A stretch of DNA of 64,000 bases from NCBI GenBank assembly GCA_016800925.1, contig JABCPU010000035.1, positions 124,001 to 188,000 on the forward strand, in the 5' to 3' direction. This stretch comes from Suillus spraguei. Taxonomy: Eukaryota > Basidiomycota > Agaricomycetes > Boletales > Suillaceae. Positions 32,874 to 46,490 of this stretch are shown in pieces. Position numbers and translations under genes: made by a program. Below the pieces are notes generated by a model. The model made no database searches, was not told the DNA's origin, and saw only the letters and a list, made by a program, of their open reading frames with translations. Position 1 is the first letter of the stretch, and each line of letters opens with the position of its first letter.

Positions 32874-35800
32874 ACTAGAGAAACAAAGATTCGACGTATG
32901 TTTCTCCCAATGTATTACTAAGGCTTGTACGTGCTGTAGGTGAAAGAAAAGAACTTCGTATTCCCATCACCCTTCACTCGTGTACACGCTTAAAATCTGT
33001 CGACACCACTGCTGTTATTGATTTGGGCGCAGCAGGAACGTTCATTTCCGAGGAGTTTGTGAAACTCCATCAAATCATACGACGAAAACTCAAAACACCA
33101 TTTTGAGTTACTATGGCAGATGGAGCTCTTATCAAAGGAGGGCCGATCACACACTACTGTCTCCTAGTGGTCAAAATTGACGAACAAACCATGTATGGAA
33201 AGTTCAATATCACTAAACTAGGACAAAGAGATCAAATCCTTCTGGGAATTCCGTGGTTACGCGCAATGAACCCGAGTATAGATTGGGCCACTGAAACACT
33301 TGTCCTCCCTCGAATGATGAAATCTAATGAAATTGAAATTGACCTAGATACCGATTGGAAGAAGAACAGGCTACCTCCGGCTTTCCATTGCCATCCCAAG
33401 AAATGGCAAAATTCACAACTTCCGAGACCCCTCGTCGCCTCTCCTATTAACATTCCTGATGTTCCAAAAGACCTGGAACCTGAAGTACGAATGCCACGTA
33501 CTACAAACTCCACCCCCCGTGTGTAACTGCCGCGAACAGTATCACCGATTCCCCGCACAGAAAAGCACAAGAATGAATCTGAGCCCAAGTATCGGACCGG
33601 ACCAGAACCTATTGAGCAACGGCCAATAGAAGAACAGAAGTATGGGAAGAGAAAAGCGGAAGAAGAAATCTTTGGACGAGATACAAATGTACCGAAACTA
33701 TCTAAGTTCTATGTTCCTCCGAAGACTCTTCAACATACTCCTTCAGCTTCAATTGAAGAAATCCCTGATGAAGAAGAACCTGTGCCCTCGTTGATCCCAA
33801 CAGAGGATGATGATCAATTCAACACTATGCAAGATGTCTGGCACGCGCCAGAAGTACATGAAATTTCCTCTTACGAGCTTGGAGACGGAGAATTCCTTGT
33901 GGAATACGACGTGGATGGAGTTAGCATGAGAATCATCGAAGAAGTATCTATGGATACACCTCTCACATGTGATAGGACTTCCCGACTCGAACAACTCCCC
34001 AACTACTCCACAATCTCCCTTCCTCCTCCAAAATATAGCAATAAAGCTCAGGAATTCGCTATGGATGAAAAGGAGAAGAAAAGGAAATCCTTTGACAAAT
34101 TGGTCCCAGAATATTTGCACGACTTTGCAGATGTCTTTGCTCAAGATGGACTGAACAAATTACCTCCTGAACGTCCTGGTATTGATCATCGGATCGATAC
34201 TAAACCCAGTTTTATTCCCCGCACATCTAAGGTTTACCCACTATCGGAAAAAGAATGCGCCACCATCAGACCGTTTATCAATGAAAATGTTGCAAAGGGT
34301 TTCATCTCAGAATTGAAGTCACCCCAAGCTAGTGGCTTCTTCTTTGTGGGAAAGAAGAGTGGAGAATTGTGTCCCTGTCAAGATTATCGTTACATCAATG
34401 ATTGGACAGTCAAGAACGCTTATCCGCTCCCACTTCTTATTTCCCTCGTCGCACGCCTTCACAATGCACAGCTCTTTATGAAAATGGATATTCGGTCCGG
34501 TTATAATAACATTCGTATCCATCCCGATGATCGCTGGAAAGCAGCTTTTACTATGGAATTCAGCCTCTTTGAACCGAATGTCATGTTCTTTGGCCTCTGT
34601 AATTCCCCGGCAACTTTCCAAGCATACATGAATCGTACCTTCCAGCAGGAAATCAATGAAGGATGGATGGTAATCTATATGGAAGATATCCTGATTTTCT
34701 CCACAACTATGGCAGAACACCGCGAATGGACAAGACAGGTTTTGATGAAGATACGAAAGGAACATTTGTTCCTGAAACCGGAAAAATGCACTTTTGATGC
34801 AAAAGAAGTGGAATACCTCGGAATGATAATTCGCCCCAGACAAGTTGCTATGGACACCACCAAGACCAAGGGAATTGCTGAATGGCCAATACCGAAATCT
34901 GTAAAAGAAGTACGGTCATTCCTTGGCTTTTGCAACTTCTACCGCACGTTCATTTCCCACTACTCCGACATCGCCCGACCCCTTATCGAATTAACAAAGA
35001 AAGATAAGACCTTTGACTGGTCAACCGAATGCATGGATACTTTCAAAGAACTGAAATGACACTTCACATCCCAACCGGTACTTCATACCCCTGATCCTTC
35101 CCGACAATTTGCTATTGCTACCGACGCTTTGCTTGTAGCAACTGGCGGAGTTCTTTTACAGACTGATGAGAATGGTGTTTATCACCCATGCACATATCTC
35201 TCGCAGTCTTTGAACCCCGCAGAACGCAATTACCAGATCTTTGATCAGGAACTCCTTGCCGTGATCCAAGCATTGAATGAATGGCGTCATTATCTTGAAG
35301 GAAACCTGCACCCTGTCTTGGTGTTCACCAACCACAAGAATCTTCTATACTTTAGAAGTGCACAAAAACTTACCCGTCGCCAAGCACATTGACAGCTGAT
35401 TTTGTCTATTTAGACATCGAACTGCATCATGTTGCAGGTACCAAATTGGCAGTGCCCGATGCCCTCTCTCGCCGACCCGACTTTGACTCCGGCAAAGACA
35501 ATAACGAAGACCAGACTCTCCTCCCCGATGCTCTATTTGTTTGCCTTATCGATACTGACTTACAGGATGTCTTGTCATCCTCTGACCCCCTCGACGACCC
35601 CGTCTTCAAAACGGCATCCGACGCTCTGGATGGCGTATGCCTTCCCCCTATGAAATTGGCACTCTCTGACTGGAAGATTGAGGCGAACATCCTCTATTTT
35701 AAGAATCGTGCCTACGTTCCTCCGGCTCATCGCCCTGTTATCCTGAAACGATATCATGATCATCCTACTGCGGGACATCCTGGTAGATTTAAGATGGAAG

Positions 35801-36404
35801 AACTCGTCAAATGAGAAGCTTGGTGGCCCGCTATGGGTTCTTATATTCAGAAATATGTCGAGGGTTGCGCCCTTTGTCAGCAAATGAAAGCGGATACACA
35901 TCCTGTTCGACCTCCACTTACCCCGATCCCCTCCTCTGCGACTTGCCCTTTTTCTCAGGTCTCTGTCAATCTTATCACTGACCTCCCGTTCTCTGGCGGC
36001 TTTGACAGTATCATGGTCATGGTAGACCATGGCCTTATGAAGGGGGTAATTATAATCCCTTGTTTGAAAACCATCACTTCCGAAGGCATCACCACATTAT
36101 TCTTGAAACACGTTTATCGTTGATTTGGACTCCATGACAAAGTCATCTCTGATCATGGCCCGCAGTTCCTATCTCGCTTCTCCAAGGAGCTTGCCCGACT
36201 TCTCAACTACATCATCGCCCCATCTACGGCTTATCATTCCCAGACTGATGGTCAAACTGAGCGACTCAATCAGGAGCTAGAAATGTACCTGCGCATCTAT
36301 TGCCGCAATAACCCTGAAGATTGGATAGAACACCTACCAATCGCTGAATTTGTCCACAACCATCGAAAACATGATGCAAGGAATGCATCACCTTTTTATC
36401 TAAT
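32874..36404 (+). pseudogene. G1 pol, 5' part (protease, RT, RNase H, integrase to insertion point)
   Basis: Protease with AVIDLGAAGTFIS (G2 has DSG at the same place), GKFNITKLGQRDQILLGIPW. Reverse transcriptase open 33782-35059 with MDIRSGYNNIRIHPDDRWKAAF, FGLCNSPATFQAYMN and a mutated catalytic box YMED where G2 reads YMDD. RNase H with [14 protein letters not shown]. Integrase with HH-CC finger (HDHPTAGHPGR..CALCQQMK), core NLITDLP (Asp expected where Asn stands), SDHGPQF and TDGQTERLNQE. Stops at 35059, 35391, 35814 and 36123 fall mostly where Arg (CGA) or Trp is expected. The frame is cut at 36404 by G2 and resumes at 46491. Confidence 0.9.
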
Positions 36405-36879
36405 TGTTACAATAGTACGTGCCCCTATTCATTCTCCCTTTGTTTCCTTACTTGTATATCATGTCACATGACTCTGACTCATATGCTCAATGCATCTGTA
36501 CAATACATGCCTTCCTTATTAGGATACGCAGTTACGTTCTCACGGTTACTTTGTCTGTGCGCACATATTGGTCTATTTAAGCACAGTGTACTTGTAGTAG
36601 ATTCCTTACTTTAATCTTACTGGGTTTTACCTGGAATCTCCTTCGCTTAGGTCTCCAACCTAAGTCGTCTTGAATCATCTCTAAGTCTAAGCACTCCTTA
36701 GCCTTAGTCTCTATTCTTGCGGATACCTCTTAGACTTGTCTTAGAGGCTAAACTCTTGATCGTACTCGGAACGCGTTCCTTGTACTTTCACCTTGTCCTT
36801 TTCTGGACACTGTAAGAACTCCCAGCAGACCGGCTGTGTCTTTTCACTGTCGCTGGTGATGCCACCCCAGTTCGTAACA
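36405..36879 (+). repeat. 5' LTR of G2
   Basis: 475 bp, TGTTACAATAG..GTTCGTAACA. TATTTAAG at 36575-36582, ACTTTAATCTT at 36609-36619, matching primer-binding site AAGATTAAAGT at 36881-36891. Confidence 0.93.
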
Positions 36880-37126
36880 AAAGATTAAAGTCTTTATCGT
36901 CGACTATCCAGTCTTCGACCCTGAACCCTGATCGCTTAGATCAACAGACTAGCGTACGCATATGCTGAGCAGATTTGTCAAGAGAAGCCCTCTGACAGAA
37001 GACAAGCCCTGACGGACAGCAAGACAGCGCGTGTAGGCATCGAGAAAGTATAACTCACCAGAAGAATCGCCAAATATGACGACCAAAGAATTCGAATACA
37101 AGATCGGTCAGCCAAAAGCTTTTGAT

Positions 37127-39099
37127 TGTTACGACCATGCAAAACCAGAGATTAGTAAGAAGTCCTGGTCTTACATGGGGTTGTACCGGAGGGTTGTAAG
37201 TCAAAGGGGCTTGGCCTCAGCTCGTACGCTGTGCCCCTTACCCAAGTATGTGCCCTTAATTTCGGATGAAGTCCAAGGGAGAGTTCTGGTGGAGTCCGGA
37301 TGGAGGGTCCGGATGAACTCTAAGGCAGGATAGCTTGACAGAGCTCCGATGGACTTCCGGATGAGCGCGGGAATGCGCCGGAACTATTTCCGGAAGGTAG
37401 GGAGTAATGGTAACACTACTGGAACAAGTTCCAAGTCAAACAGATGAAGGATGGTCCGCTGGACAAAGTCCAGGGCAGGATAGGAGCAGAGCTCCGGAGG
37501 GAAAGATGATTCATAGATGTCAGAGGATAGGATAGGATGGATCCGGAGGACTAGGGGTCCGAAGGTCCGGAGCTCGGAGGAGCGGAGGAGCGGAGGAGCG
37601 GAGGAGCGGATGATCGGTGTTACAATCGTACGTGCCCCTATGCATTTTCTTACCTCATTTACCGTGTATATTACATAACATGACTCTGACTCATATGCTC
37701 AACGCATCTGTACTATAGTTGCCTTCCTTCTTTGGATACGCACATACATTCTCACACCCTTCTTGGTCTGTGCGCACATATTGGCCTATTTAAGCACAGT
37801 GTACTTGTAGTAGATTCCCTACTTTAATCTTACTGGGTTTTACCTGGAATCTCCTTCGCTTAGGTCTCCAACCTAAGTCGTCTTGAATCGTCTCTAAGTC
37901 TAAGCACTCCTTAGTCTTAGTCTCTATTCTCGCGGATACCTCTTAGACTTATCTTTGAGGCTGAACCCTTGATCGTACTCGGAACGCGTTCCTTGTACTT
38001 TCACTTTGTTCTCTTTTGAACATTGTAAGAACTCCCAGCAGACCGCCTGTGTCTTTTCACTGTCGCTGGTGACGCCACCCCAGTTCGTAACAATCGGATG
38101 ATCGGAGGAGCGGAGGAGCGGAGGAGCAGATGATCAGATGATCGGAGGAGCGGAGGAGCAGAGGAGCAGAGGAGCAGAGGAGCAGAGGAGCAGAGGAGCA
38201 GAGGAGCGGAGGAGCGGAGGAGCGGAGGAGCGGATGATTGGATGATCGGAGGAGCGGAGGAGCGGAGGAGCGGATGATTGGATGATCGGATGAGCATAGC
38301 TCTGCGGATCTTAGAGGGAGTGTTGGCTACTAGAGAGGAGTAGGTCCGGATATGGTGTAGAGATAGTATAGACTACTCCGGACAAGGTCCGGAATAGAAA
38401 CAGACAGTATAAGACTACCAAAGGTAGAGTCGGAGGTGAAACAGATGATAGACGGAGATGGACAAAGTCCGAAAAGATTATATGACATAGGATCAAAGCT
38501 CCGGCCTAGGGAGTGATCCCATAGGCCTGAGTCGGAAGCTTACAAGGGCTGGAGCCCAAGTGCAAGAACAGAGAGAGAGAGTTATATAGACATGATAACA
38601 GGATACAGAGTAATCAAAGGAATATACAGAAGTAGGAACAAATGAATCAGACTGAGGTCTGCAGGAGTTGTACTACAAGTTTATATACTGTAGGAGCATG
38701 CCGGAGGGTAAGTACGGATAGTCCGAGGCTATGTCGGAAACACATTAGTAAGTACAGCGGGACATAAGGCTATGAACTCGGAGATGAAGCTTGTACGAAA
38801 TACTTATCAAGACGGAGGCAGAGATCACCAAGAACCGGAAGCATAGAGATACCCAGAAGCCGGAGACACAGGTATATTCTAAAAGGGGTAATGCGCAGGT
38901 GCGCGGGAATAGTTCGGATATGAACTCGGATCGGATATGGACACGGATCGGATATGGACACGGATGGATATGGATTGGAGTGGATGGGTGGATCGGATAT
39001 GTGAACTGGAGTGGATGGGTGGATCAGATATGTGTAGGTTGGGTGTCTGGATGTCCATGGATTGGATTTGATCTAGACCTGAATGTACGGTATATGACA
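37127..39099 (-). mobile_element. Family-B solo LTR in G2 gag
   Basis: Ends TGTTACGACC (37127) and GGTATATGACA (39099). Perfect TSD TTGAT at 37122-37126 and 39100-39104. Excluding the nested family-A LTR it is about 1.5 kb, the size of the copy at 1593-3130 in the opposite orientation. Its 8-bp array (38100-38300) and 17-bp array (about 38920-38970) differ in copy number from that copy. Confidence 0.92.
37618..38092 (+). mobile_element. Family-A solo LTR nested in the family-B LTR
   Basis: 475 bp, TGTTACAATC..GTTCGTAACA, with a perfect duplication ATCGG at 37613-37617 and 38093-38097, inserted in the GATGATCGG units of the minisatellite. It is the innermost layer of the nest. Confidence 0.93.
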
Positions 39100-39886
39100 T
39101 TGATGGAGATCGCGATAATTCTCGCGAATTTATCCAGTCATGTAATCTTCACTTCAACATCAACGAAAAGCTTTACACTACCGACAAGCAGAAGATCATT
39201 TTCATAACATCCTTTATGACCGAAAGAAATGCCAAATCCTGGAAAGAGCAATTCCTTGACCATGCTCAATCAACTGACACCTCTGGACAAAAAGTTGGTT
39301 ATGGGACAATGGTAGATTTTATGAAAAGCTTCAAAGAAGCCTTCAACGCAGTGGATACCAAAGGAACCGCACTCATGAAACTCAGAGATCTCAAACAAGG
39401 AAGTGGAGATCTTCACACTTACATCGCTGATTTCGAGGCACTTGCAGCCAAGGCTCATATCACCGATAATGCAACAAAGATCCAATTCTTCCAAGATGGC
39501 CTGAGTTGGGGTATCCTTACAAAGCTTTTCGCACTAGGAGATGTCTCAGAAGTATTTCGAGACGTTGTGCTGCAATGCGTTTCCATTGACAATTCCTATC
39601 ATCACCTTCAAGCCATGAGGACACGTCATGCTCCACAAAAGAAGAAGAACTATGGAAATGCACAGTACATTCCAAACTGCAATTCCAATGCAATGGTCGT
39701 AGATCGAATCTCCGATATGGAGAGATCCGAATGCATGAAGAAGGGACAATGCTTCTGATGCAAGAAGACAGGACACCGCATTCATAACTGTCCTGACAGA
39801 AAGAAGAAGACCCCGCTCCGTCAGACCGAAGTCAAAGAAGAAGAAGAAGACGAAGAAACTGTAAGGCGGATTGTCGAGGATTTTTA

Positions 39887-42800
39887 ACTTGGAGAAACAA
39901 AGATTCGACATATGTTTCTCCTAATGTATTACTAAGACTTGTACGCGCTGTAGGTGAAAGAAAAGAACTTCGTGTTCCAATCACCCTTCACTCGCGGACT
40001 CGCTTAAAATCCGTCGACACCACCGCTGTTATCGATTCAGGAGTGGCAGGAACATTCATTTCTGAAGAGTTTGTGAAACTTCATCAAATCACACAACAAA
40101 AACTCAAAACACCATTTTGAGTTACTACGGCTGATAGAACTCTTATCAAAGGAGGACCAATCATGCACTACTGTCTCCTAGTGGTCAAAATTGATGAATG
40201 AACCATGTATGGGAAATTCAATATCACCAAACTAGGAAGAAGAGATCAAATCCTTCTGGGAATTCCGTGGTTACGAGCAATGAACCCAAGCATAGATTGG
40301 GCTGCTGAAACACTCATCCTTCCCCGAACAACGAAATCGGATGAAATAGAAGTTGATATGGATATGGATCGAAAGAAGAATGGATTGCCCCCAGCTTTCA
40401 ATTGTCATTCTAGGAAGTGGCAACATTCCCAACTTCCGAGATCCCTCGTCATTCCTATTCCTAACAATTCAGAACAGACGTCATGCGCCACCGATTCCAT
40501 TCCATGTGTACAACTGCCTCGACCAATATCACCAATTCCCCGCGCAGAAAAGCGCAAGAATGAATCTGAACCCGAGCATCAAGTCGGACAAGAACCTGTT
40601 GAACAACGGCCGATAGACGAACAGAAGTATGGAAAAAGAAAAGCAGAAGAAGAGATTCCCGGACGGGATACAAATGTACCAAAACTATCCAAGTTTTATG
40701 TTCCCCCGAACACTCTTCAACATACTCCCTCAGCTTCAATTGAGGAAATCCACGATGTGTTACGAACTGGGGTGGCGTCACCAGCGACAGTGAAAAGACA
40801 CAGACGGTCTGCTGGGAGTTCTTACAATGTCCAAAAAGAGGACAAGGTGAAAGTACAAGGAACGCGTTCCGAGTACGATCAAGAGTTTAGCCTCTAAGAC
40901 AAGTCTAAGAGGTATCCACAAGAATAGAGACTAAGGCTAAGGAGTGCTTAGACTTAGAGACGATTCAAGATGACTTAGGTTGGAGACCTAAGCGAAGGAG
41001 ATTCCAGGTAAAACCCAGTAAGATTAAAGTAGGGAATCTACTACAAGTACACTGTGCTTAAATAGGCCAATATGTGCGCACAGACCAAGTAACCGTGAGG
41101 ATGTAACTGCGTATCCTAATAAGGAAGGCATGTATCATACAAATGCGTTGAGCATATTTACGTGATATGATATACAAGTAAGGAAACAAAGGAAAATGAA
41201 TAGGGGCACGTATGATTGTAACACGATGAAGAAGAACCTGTGCCCTCGTTGATCCCAACAGAGGATGATGACCAATTCAACACCATGCAAGATGTCTGGC
41301 ACGCACCAGAAGTCTGTGAGATCTCCTCCTACGAACTTGGCGATGGAGAATTTCTTCTGGAATATGACACAGATGGAGTTAGCATGAGAATCATAGAAGA
41401 AGTTTCCATGGACGCGCCCCTCACACATGATGGAACTTCTCGATTTGAACAATTCTCCAACTATTCCACAATTTCCCTTCCTCCTCCAAAATACAGTAAC
41501 AAAGCTCAGGAATTCGCCACGGATGAGAAAGAAAAGAAAAAGAAATCCTTCGAAGAATTGGTCCCGGACTATTTGCACGACTTTGAAGATGTCTTTGCTA
41601 AAGACGGATTAAACAAACTACCCCCCGAACGCCCTGGCATTGATCATCGGATCGATACTAAACCCGGTTTTATCCCCCGCACGTCTAAGGTCTACCCACT
41701 ATCGGAAAAAGAACGCGCTGCCGTCAAAATGTTTATCGATGAAAACATTGCGAAAGGCTTCATCACAGAATCGAAGTCACCCCAAGCTAGTGGCTTCTTC
41801 TTTGTGGGAAAGAAGAGTGGAGAACTGCGTCCCTGTCAAGATTATCGCTACATCAATGATTGGACAGTCAAGAACGCATATCTGCTCCCACTCCCTATCT
41901 CCCTTGTCGCACGCCTTCATAATGCACAGTTCTTTACAAAATGGATATCCGGTCCGGTTATAACAATATTCGCATCCACCCCGATGATCGCTGGAAAGCT
42001 GCCTTTACTACAGAATTCAGCCTCTTCGAACCAAACGTCATGTTCTTTGGCCTTTGTAATTCACCAGCAACTTTCCAAGCATACATGAATCGCACCTTCC
42101 AACAAGAAATCAACGAAGGATGGATGGTTATCTATATGGATGATATCCTGATTTTCTCTACAACTATGGAAGAACATCGCGAACGGACCAGACGGGTTTT
42201 GATGAAGATACGAAAAGAACATCTATTCTTAAAACCAGAGAAATGCTCCTTCGATGCGGAAGAAGTGGAATACCTCGGAATGATAATTCGCCCCGGACAA
42301 GTTGCTATGGATACCGCCAAGACCAAGGGAATCTCCGAATGGCCAGTCCCGAAATCTGTAAAAGATGTTAGGTCATTTCTCGGCTTTTGCAACTTCTACC
42401 GCACATTCATTTCCCACTACTCTGACATCGCCCGACCTCTTATTGATTAACAAAGAAAGATAAGGCCTTTGATTGGTCAACCGAATGCATGGACACCTTC
42501 GAAGAACTGAAACGATGCTTTACATCCCAACCGGTACTCCGTAACCCTGATCCTTCCCGACAATTTGCTATTGCTACCGATGCTTCACTCGTAGCAACCG
42601 GCGGAGTTCTCTTGCAGACTGACGAAAACGGTGTTTATCATCCATGTGCATATCTCTCACAGTCTTTGAACCCCGCAGAACGCAATTACCAGATCTTTGA
42701 TCGGGAACTCCTTGCCGTAATCCGGGCATTAAACGAGTGGCGCCATTATCTTGAAGGAAACCCACACCCCGTCCTAGTATTCACTGACCACAAGAACCTT

Positions 42801-44455
42801 CTGTATTTTAGAAGTGCACAGAAGCTTACCCGTTGCCAAGCACGTTAGCAATTGATCTTGTCTATTTACGACATTGAACTGCACCACATTGCAGGTACTA
42901 AATTGGCAGTACCTGATGCACTATCTCGCCGGCCTGACTACAACTCTGGCAAAGATGATAACGAGGACCAGACCCTCCTCCCTGACGCTCTATTCGTTCG
43001 TCTTATTGACACCGACCTAAAGGATGTACTGTCTTCCTCTGACCCCCTCGACGACCCTGTCTTTAAAACAGCATCCGACGCCTTGGATGGCGTGTGCCTT
43101 CCTCCTATGAAATCGGCACTCTCCGACTGGAAGATTGAGGAGAACGTCCTCTATTTTAAAACCGTGCCTATATTCCACCGGCACTTCGTCCCGATATCCT
43201 GAAAAGGTATCATGATCATCCTACTGCGGGACATCCCGGTAGATTTAAAACCGAAGAACTTGTTAAGCGGGATGCTTGGTGGCCCGCTATGGGCTCCTAT
43301 ATTTGGAAATACGTTGAGGGTTGCACCCTTTGTCAGCAAATGAAGGCTGATACACATCCCATTCGCCCCCTGCTTGCCCCGATCCCCTCCTCTGCGACTT
43401 GCCCCTTTTCTCAGGTCTCCATCGATCTTATCACTGACCTCCCCGTCTCTGGAGGCTTTGACAGCATCATGGTCGTGGTCGACCATGGCCTTATGAAGGG
43501 GGTAATTATTATCCCTTGTTTGAAAACCATCACTTCCGAAGGCGTTGCTAAACTATTTTTGAAACACGTCTACCGACGATTTGGACTCCATGACAAAGTC
43601 ATCTCGGATTGAGGCCCGCAGTTCCTATCGCGCTTCTCTAAAGAGCTTGCCTGACTTCTCGACTACGTCATTGCTCCATCTACAGCTTATCACCCTCAGA
43701 CCGATGGTCAAACTGAAAGGTTAAACCAAGAACTTGAAACATATCTTCGCATCTATTTCTGCAACAACCCTGAAAATTGGGTAGAACATCTACCAATCGC
43801 CGAATTTGTCCACAACCACCGAAAACATGATGCAAGGAATGCATCTCCCTTTTATTTGATGATGGGATACGAACCATGCGCTATCCCTCATCTTATCCCC
43901 GATTCATCAGTCCCCACAGCAGAAGATCGAGTACGATCTCTGCAAAAGATAAGAGAGGAAGCAATCGCCTGTCATAACATTGCAATGCAGACAATGGCCA
44001 AACGATCCCGAGGAGATAAGTATATCCCATGGAAGATTGGAGATAAGGTTTGGCTATCCGCCGCTAACCTTAGACTCAAACTCCCATCGAGGAAACTCGC
44101 ACCAAAACGATACGGACCTTTCCCAATCATCGACATCTTATCGCCCATCACATTCACACTCAAACTTCCTCCGCAATGGAAGATCCACCCTACCTTCCAT
44201 GCTTCTGTCTTATCGTCCTATAGCAAAACAGACGTACATGGTCCGAACTTCCCTGAACCACCACCTGACATCATCGAAGAAGAAGAAGAATATGAAATAG
44301 AAGCAATTCTTTCTCACAAAGGAACCGGCACTCACCGACGCTATCTTGTTTCCTGAAAAGGATATTCATCGGGAGATAATGAATGGCTCCCTGAAAAGAA
44401 CTTGAAGAACTCCGCTCGAATCTTGAATGCTTATAAGAAGCAACATGCCCTTTGA
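39887..44455 (+). pseudogene. G2 pol with chromodomain, interrupted
   Basis: Protease AVIDSGVAGTFIS (about 40030), linker, then a solo LTR at 40758-41223. Reverse transcriptase 41240-42450 with an intact YMDD box (about 42136) but a one-base loss near 41939 (TKW in place of MKMDI) and another near 42450. RNase H 42489-42848 with [14 protein letters not shown]. Integrase 42852-43860 with DLITDLP, the second Asp followed by a TGA (about 43609), and TDGQTERLNQE. The C-terminal chromodomain (YEIEAILSHKG..RRYLVS, then KGYSSGDNEWLPEKNLK) is at about 44285-44420 with one stop at 44354. Confidence 0.9.
40758..41223 (-). mobile_element. Family-A solo LTR in G2 pol
   Basis: TGTTACGAACTGG..GATTGTAACA, 466 bp, reverse orientation, with a perfect duplication CGATG (40753-40757 and 41224-41228). 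Confidence 0.92.
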
Positions 44456-44508
44456 TTATCCTTCAGTCAATCAACCGCACTAGCACTTGATCAACTACCA
44501 CCATCGAA

Positions 44509-45843
44509 ATGTCTTTCCCCACTGCCTACATCACCCCCGTCACCGTTGCCAACAATGACTATGACTCTGATGTTGAAAACTACGGATCCCTCACCACAGA
44601 AATCGACAATACTTCTTACATCGAAGCCGCCCTTCTATGTGAAGGACATGCCCTTGAAATTGAAAGAATCCTCACAGAAAAAGGCGCCTTCCCAGCCCTC
44701 CTCCTCGTCAACATTATCCGCACTGCCGCTCTCATCGAAGCCACAGCCAAAGAAACTACCAATCCTACATTCCGTCAACGCTTCCTACATCTTCAAAAAT
44801 GTATTTGTTCTTACGCTATGCTGTTGCTTCCCGGTTCTTTTAAAAGCGATGTTGAAGAAGCTATTCACATCGTGGCCGAACGTTGAGCAGGTGTTGCTCG
44901 ACCTCCCTCTCCGCAGGAAGATATGCCACTTCCTATTCCAGCACCCTCTTCTTCGTGTGTGTATTCTAGTGTTGACGCCCTTGCTGGCTTATGCACTGCT
45001 GTCCAAGAGATCGGGCAACTTACCAACACAGTCGTCGAAACTATCCAACAATCAGTCGCTGAAACTAGAGCAGCTAGAAACTTAGTCGAAGAAGCTATCA
45101 CTGATTTACAACAAACGCAAGCTGACCTTGCATCTCCTCGAACCCCATCTCCTATTGAACAACCAACTTCACTGCCCCCGTCACAGTCTCCCATGACCAT
45201 CCCGCATGGCTATATGAACCCTGCACAGGAGAACAGTGTGAGGCCGCAAGACTATTAGGAATCCCTGTCACTGAGCTGGTAGTGCTCGGTCCTCGACTTC
45301 GCGACCTTCACATACACCCTCCCATGTCTATCCCGTCGTCATTTGGTCCGATGGATCCCGTTTCGCTGGTCTTAGTAAAAGACCTCGGCATCACCTCCCC
45401 TTCTTCCTCCAACGAACTTCTTACGATTGCTGAAAGAGGGACTACTCCTGACCTTCCCACATCCGTGTACACGCTAACCAGCAAGCAACAGGCACAGCTT
45501 CAACGTGACAATGCCTTCGCTTTAAAACGCATGACACGACAGAAAGGGAAGAAGTGTGCTAGGTCCACTAGTCCTAAACCCATCGTCTCACCATCACCAT
45601 TACGCATGTCCACGTCTAACACTGATGAAAACATGAAATGCAGAGTCTGTGGCATCGTCGGACATCGGCAAAAGAATTGCCCCGACTATCAATGCCAAAT
45701 CTGTCTTCGACACACTCCTACCCATCTGTCTATTTACTGCCCTCAGCGTCGTGGAGAACCTCCGTTTATGCTTACCTGGAAGGACGATGGATTTTATGAC
45801 GCACTGCGTAGGTGGGAACAGTATCTTATTAACCGTCGACGAT
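44509..45843 (+). pseudogene. G2 third open frame, post-integrase, zinc-knuckle protein
   Basis: Starts MSFPTAYITPVTVANNDYDSD shortened here to its first residues MSFPTAYITP; an acidic/helical N-part (IDNTSYIEAALLCEGHALEIE), a Ser/Pro-rich middle with a coiled-coil-like stretch (VVETIQQSVAETRAARNLVEE), then a C-terminal double zinc knuckle: CRVCGIVGHRQKNC (C-x2-C-x4-H-x4-C) and CQICLRHTPTHLSIYC. A TGA at 44884 where G1 has CGG and a frame change near 45190 break this copy. The same gene is at the same place in G1. I know no standard Ty3/gypsy protein in this position. Confidence 0.8.
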
Positions 45844-46010
45844 GAAAGGAAGGTCGACGGGCGAGGACTGTAGCAGAGGAGGAAGCGGCTTATATGCTAG
45901 GAGGAAGTGCCGCTGATGAAGACGTTGTTAATTATGACGACTACGACCCCGTCTACGATGACAACAGAGATGTTTGAAAGTCGGTGACTTTCAATGTAAA
46001 AAGGGGGTAA

Positions 46011-46485
46011 TGTTACAATAGTACGTGCCCCTATTCATTCTCCCTTTGTTTCCTTACTTGTATATCATGTCACATGACTCTGACTCATATGCTCAACGCA
46101 TCTGTACAATACATGCCTTCCTTATTAGGATACGCAGTTACGTTCTCACGGTTACTTGGTCTGTGCGCACATATTGGTCTATTTAAGCACAGTGTACTTG
46201 TAGTAGATTCCTTACTTTAATCTTACTGGGTTTTACCTGGAATCTCCTTCGCTTAGGTCTCCAACCTAAGTTGTCTTGAATTGTCTCTAAGTCTAAGCAC
46301 TCCTTAGCCTTAGTCTCTATTCTCGCGGATACCTCTTAGACTTGTCTTTGAGGTTGAACCCTTGATCGTACTCGGAACGCGTTCCTTGTACTTTCACCTT
46401 GTCCTTTTCTGGACACTGTAAGAACTCCCAGCAGACCAGCTGTGTCTTTTCACTGTCGCTGGTGACGCCACCCCAGTTCGTAACA
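46011..46485 (+). repeat. 3' LTR of G2
   Basis: 475 bp, preceded by the polypurine tract AAAAAGGGGGTAA (45998-46010). Followed by CTAAT and the resumed G1 integrase frame. Confidence 0.93.
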
Positions 46486-46490
46486 CTAAT

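Larger units (their letters stand above)
37076..39886 (+). pseudogene. G2 gag, split by a family-B LTR
   Basis: The start MTTKEFEYKIGQPKAF (37076-37126) is separated from the rest (39100-39886) by the 1973-bp insertion; the frame matches G1 gag on both sides. A TGA at 39757 replaces Gly in the zinc knuckle (CF-stop-CKKTGHRIHNCP), giving a second lesion. Confidence 0.88.
36405..46485 (+). mobile_element. G2: second family-A chromovirus inserted in G1 integrase
   Basis: Both LTRs are 475 bp (36405-36879 and 46011-46485) and differ by only about a dozen bases. The target-site duplication CTAAT (36400-36404 and 46486-46490) is perfect, and the G1 integrase frame rejoins across it. Internal order is as in G1. 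Two further insertions lie inside it (37127-39099 and 40758-41223). Confidence 0.93.
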
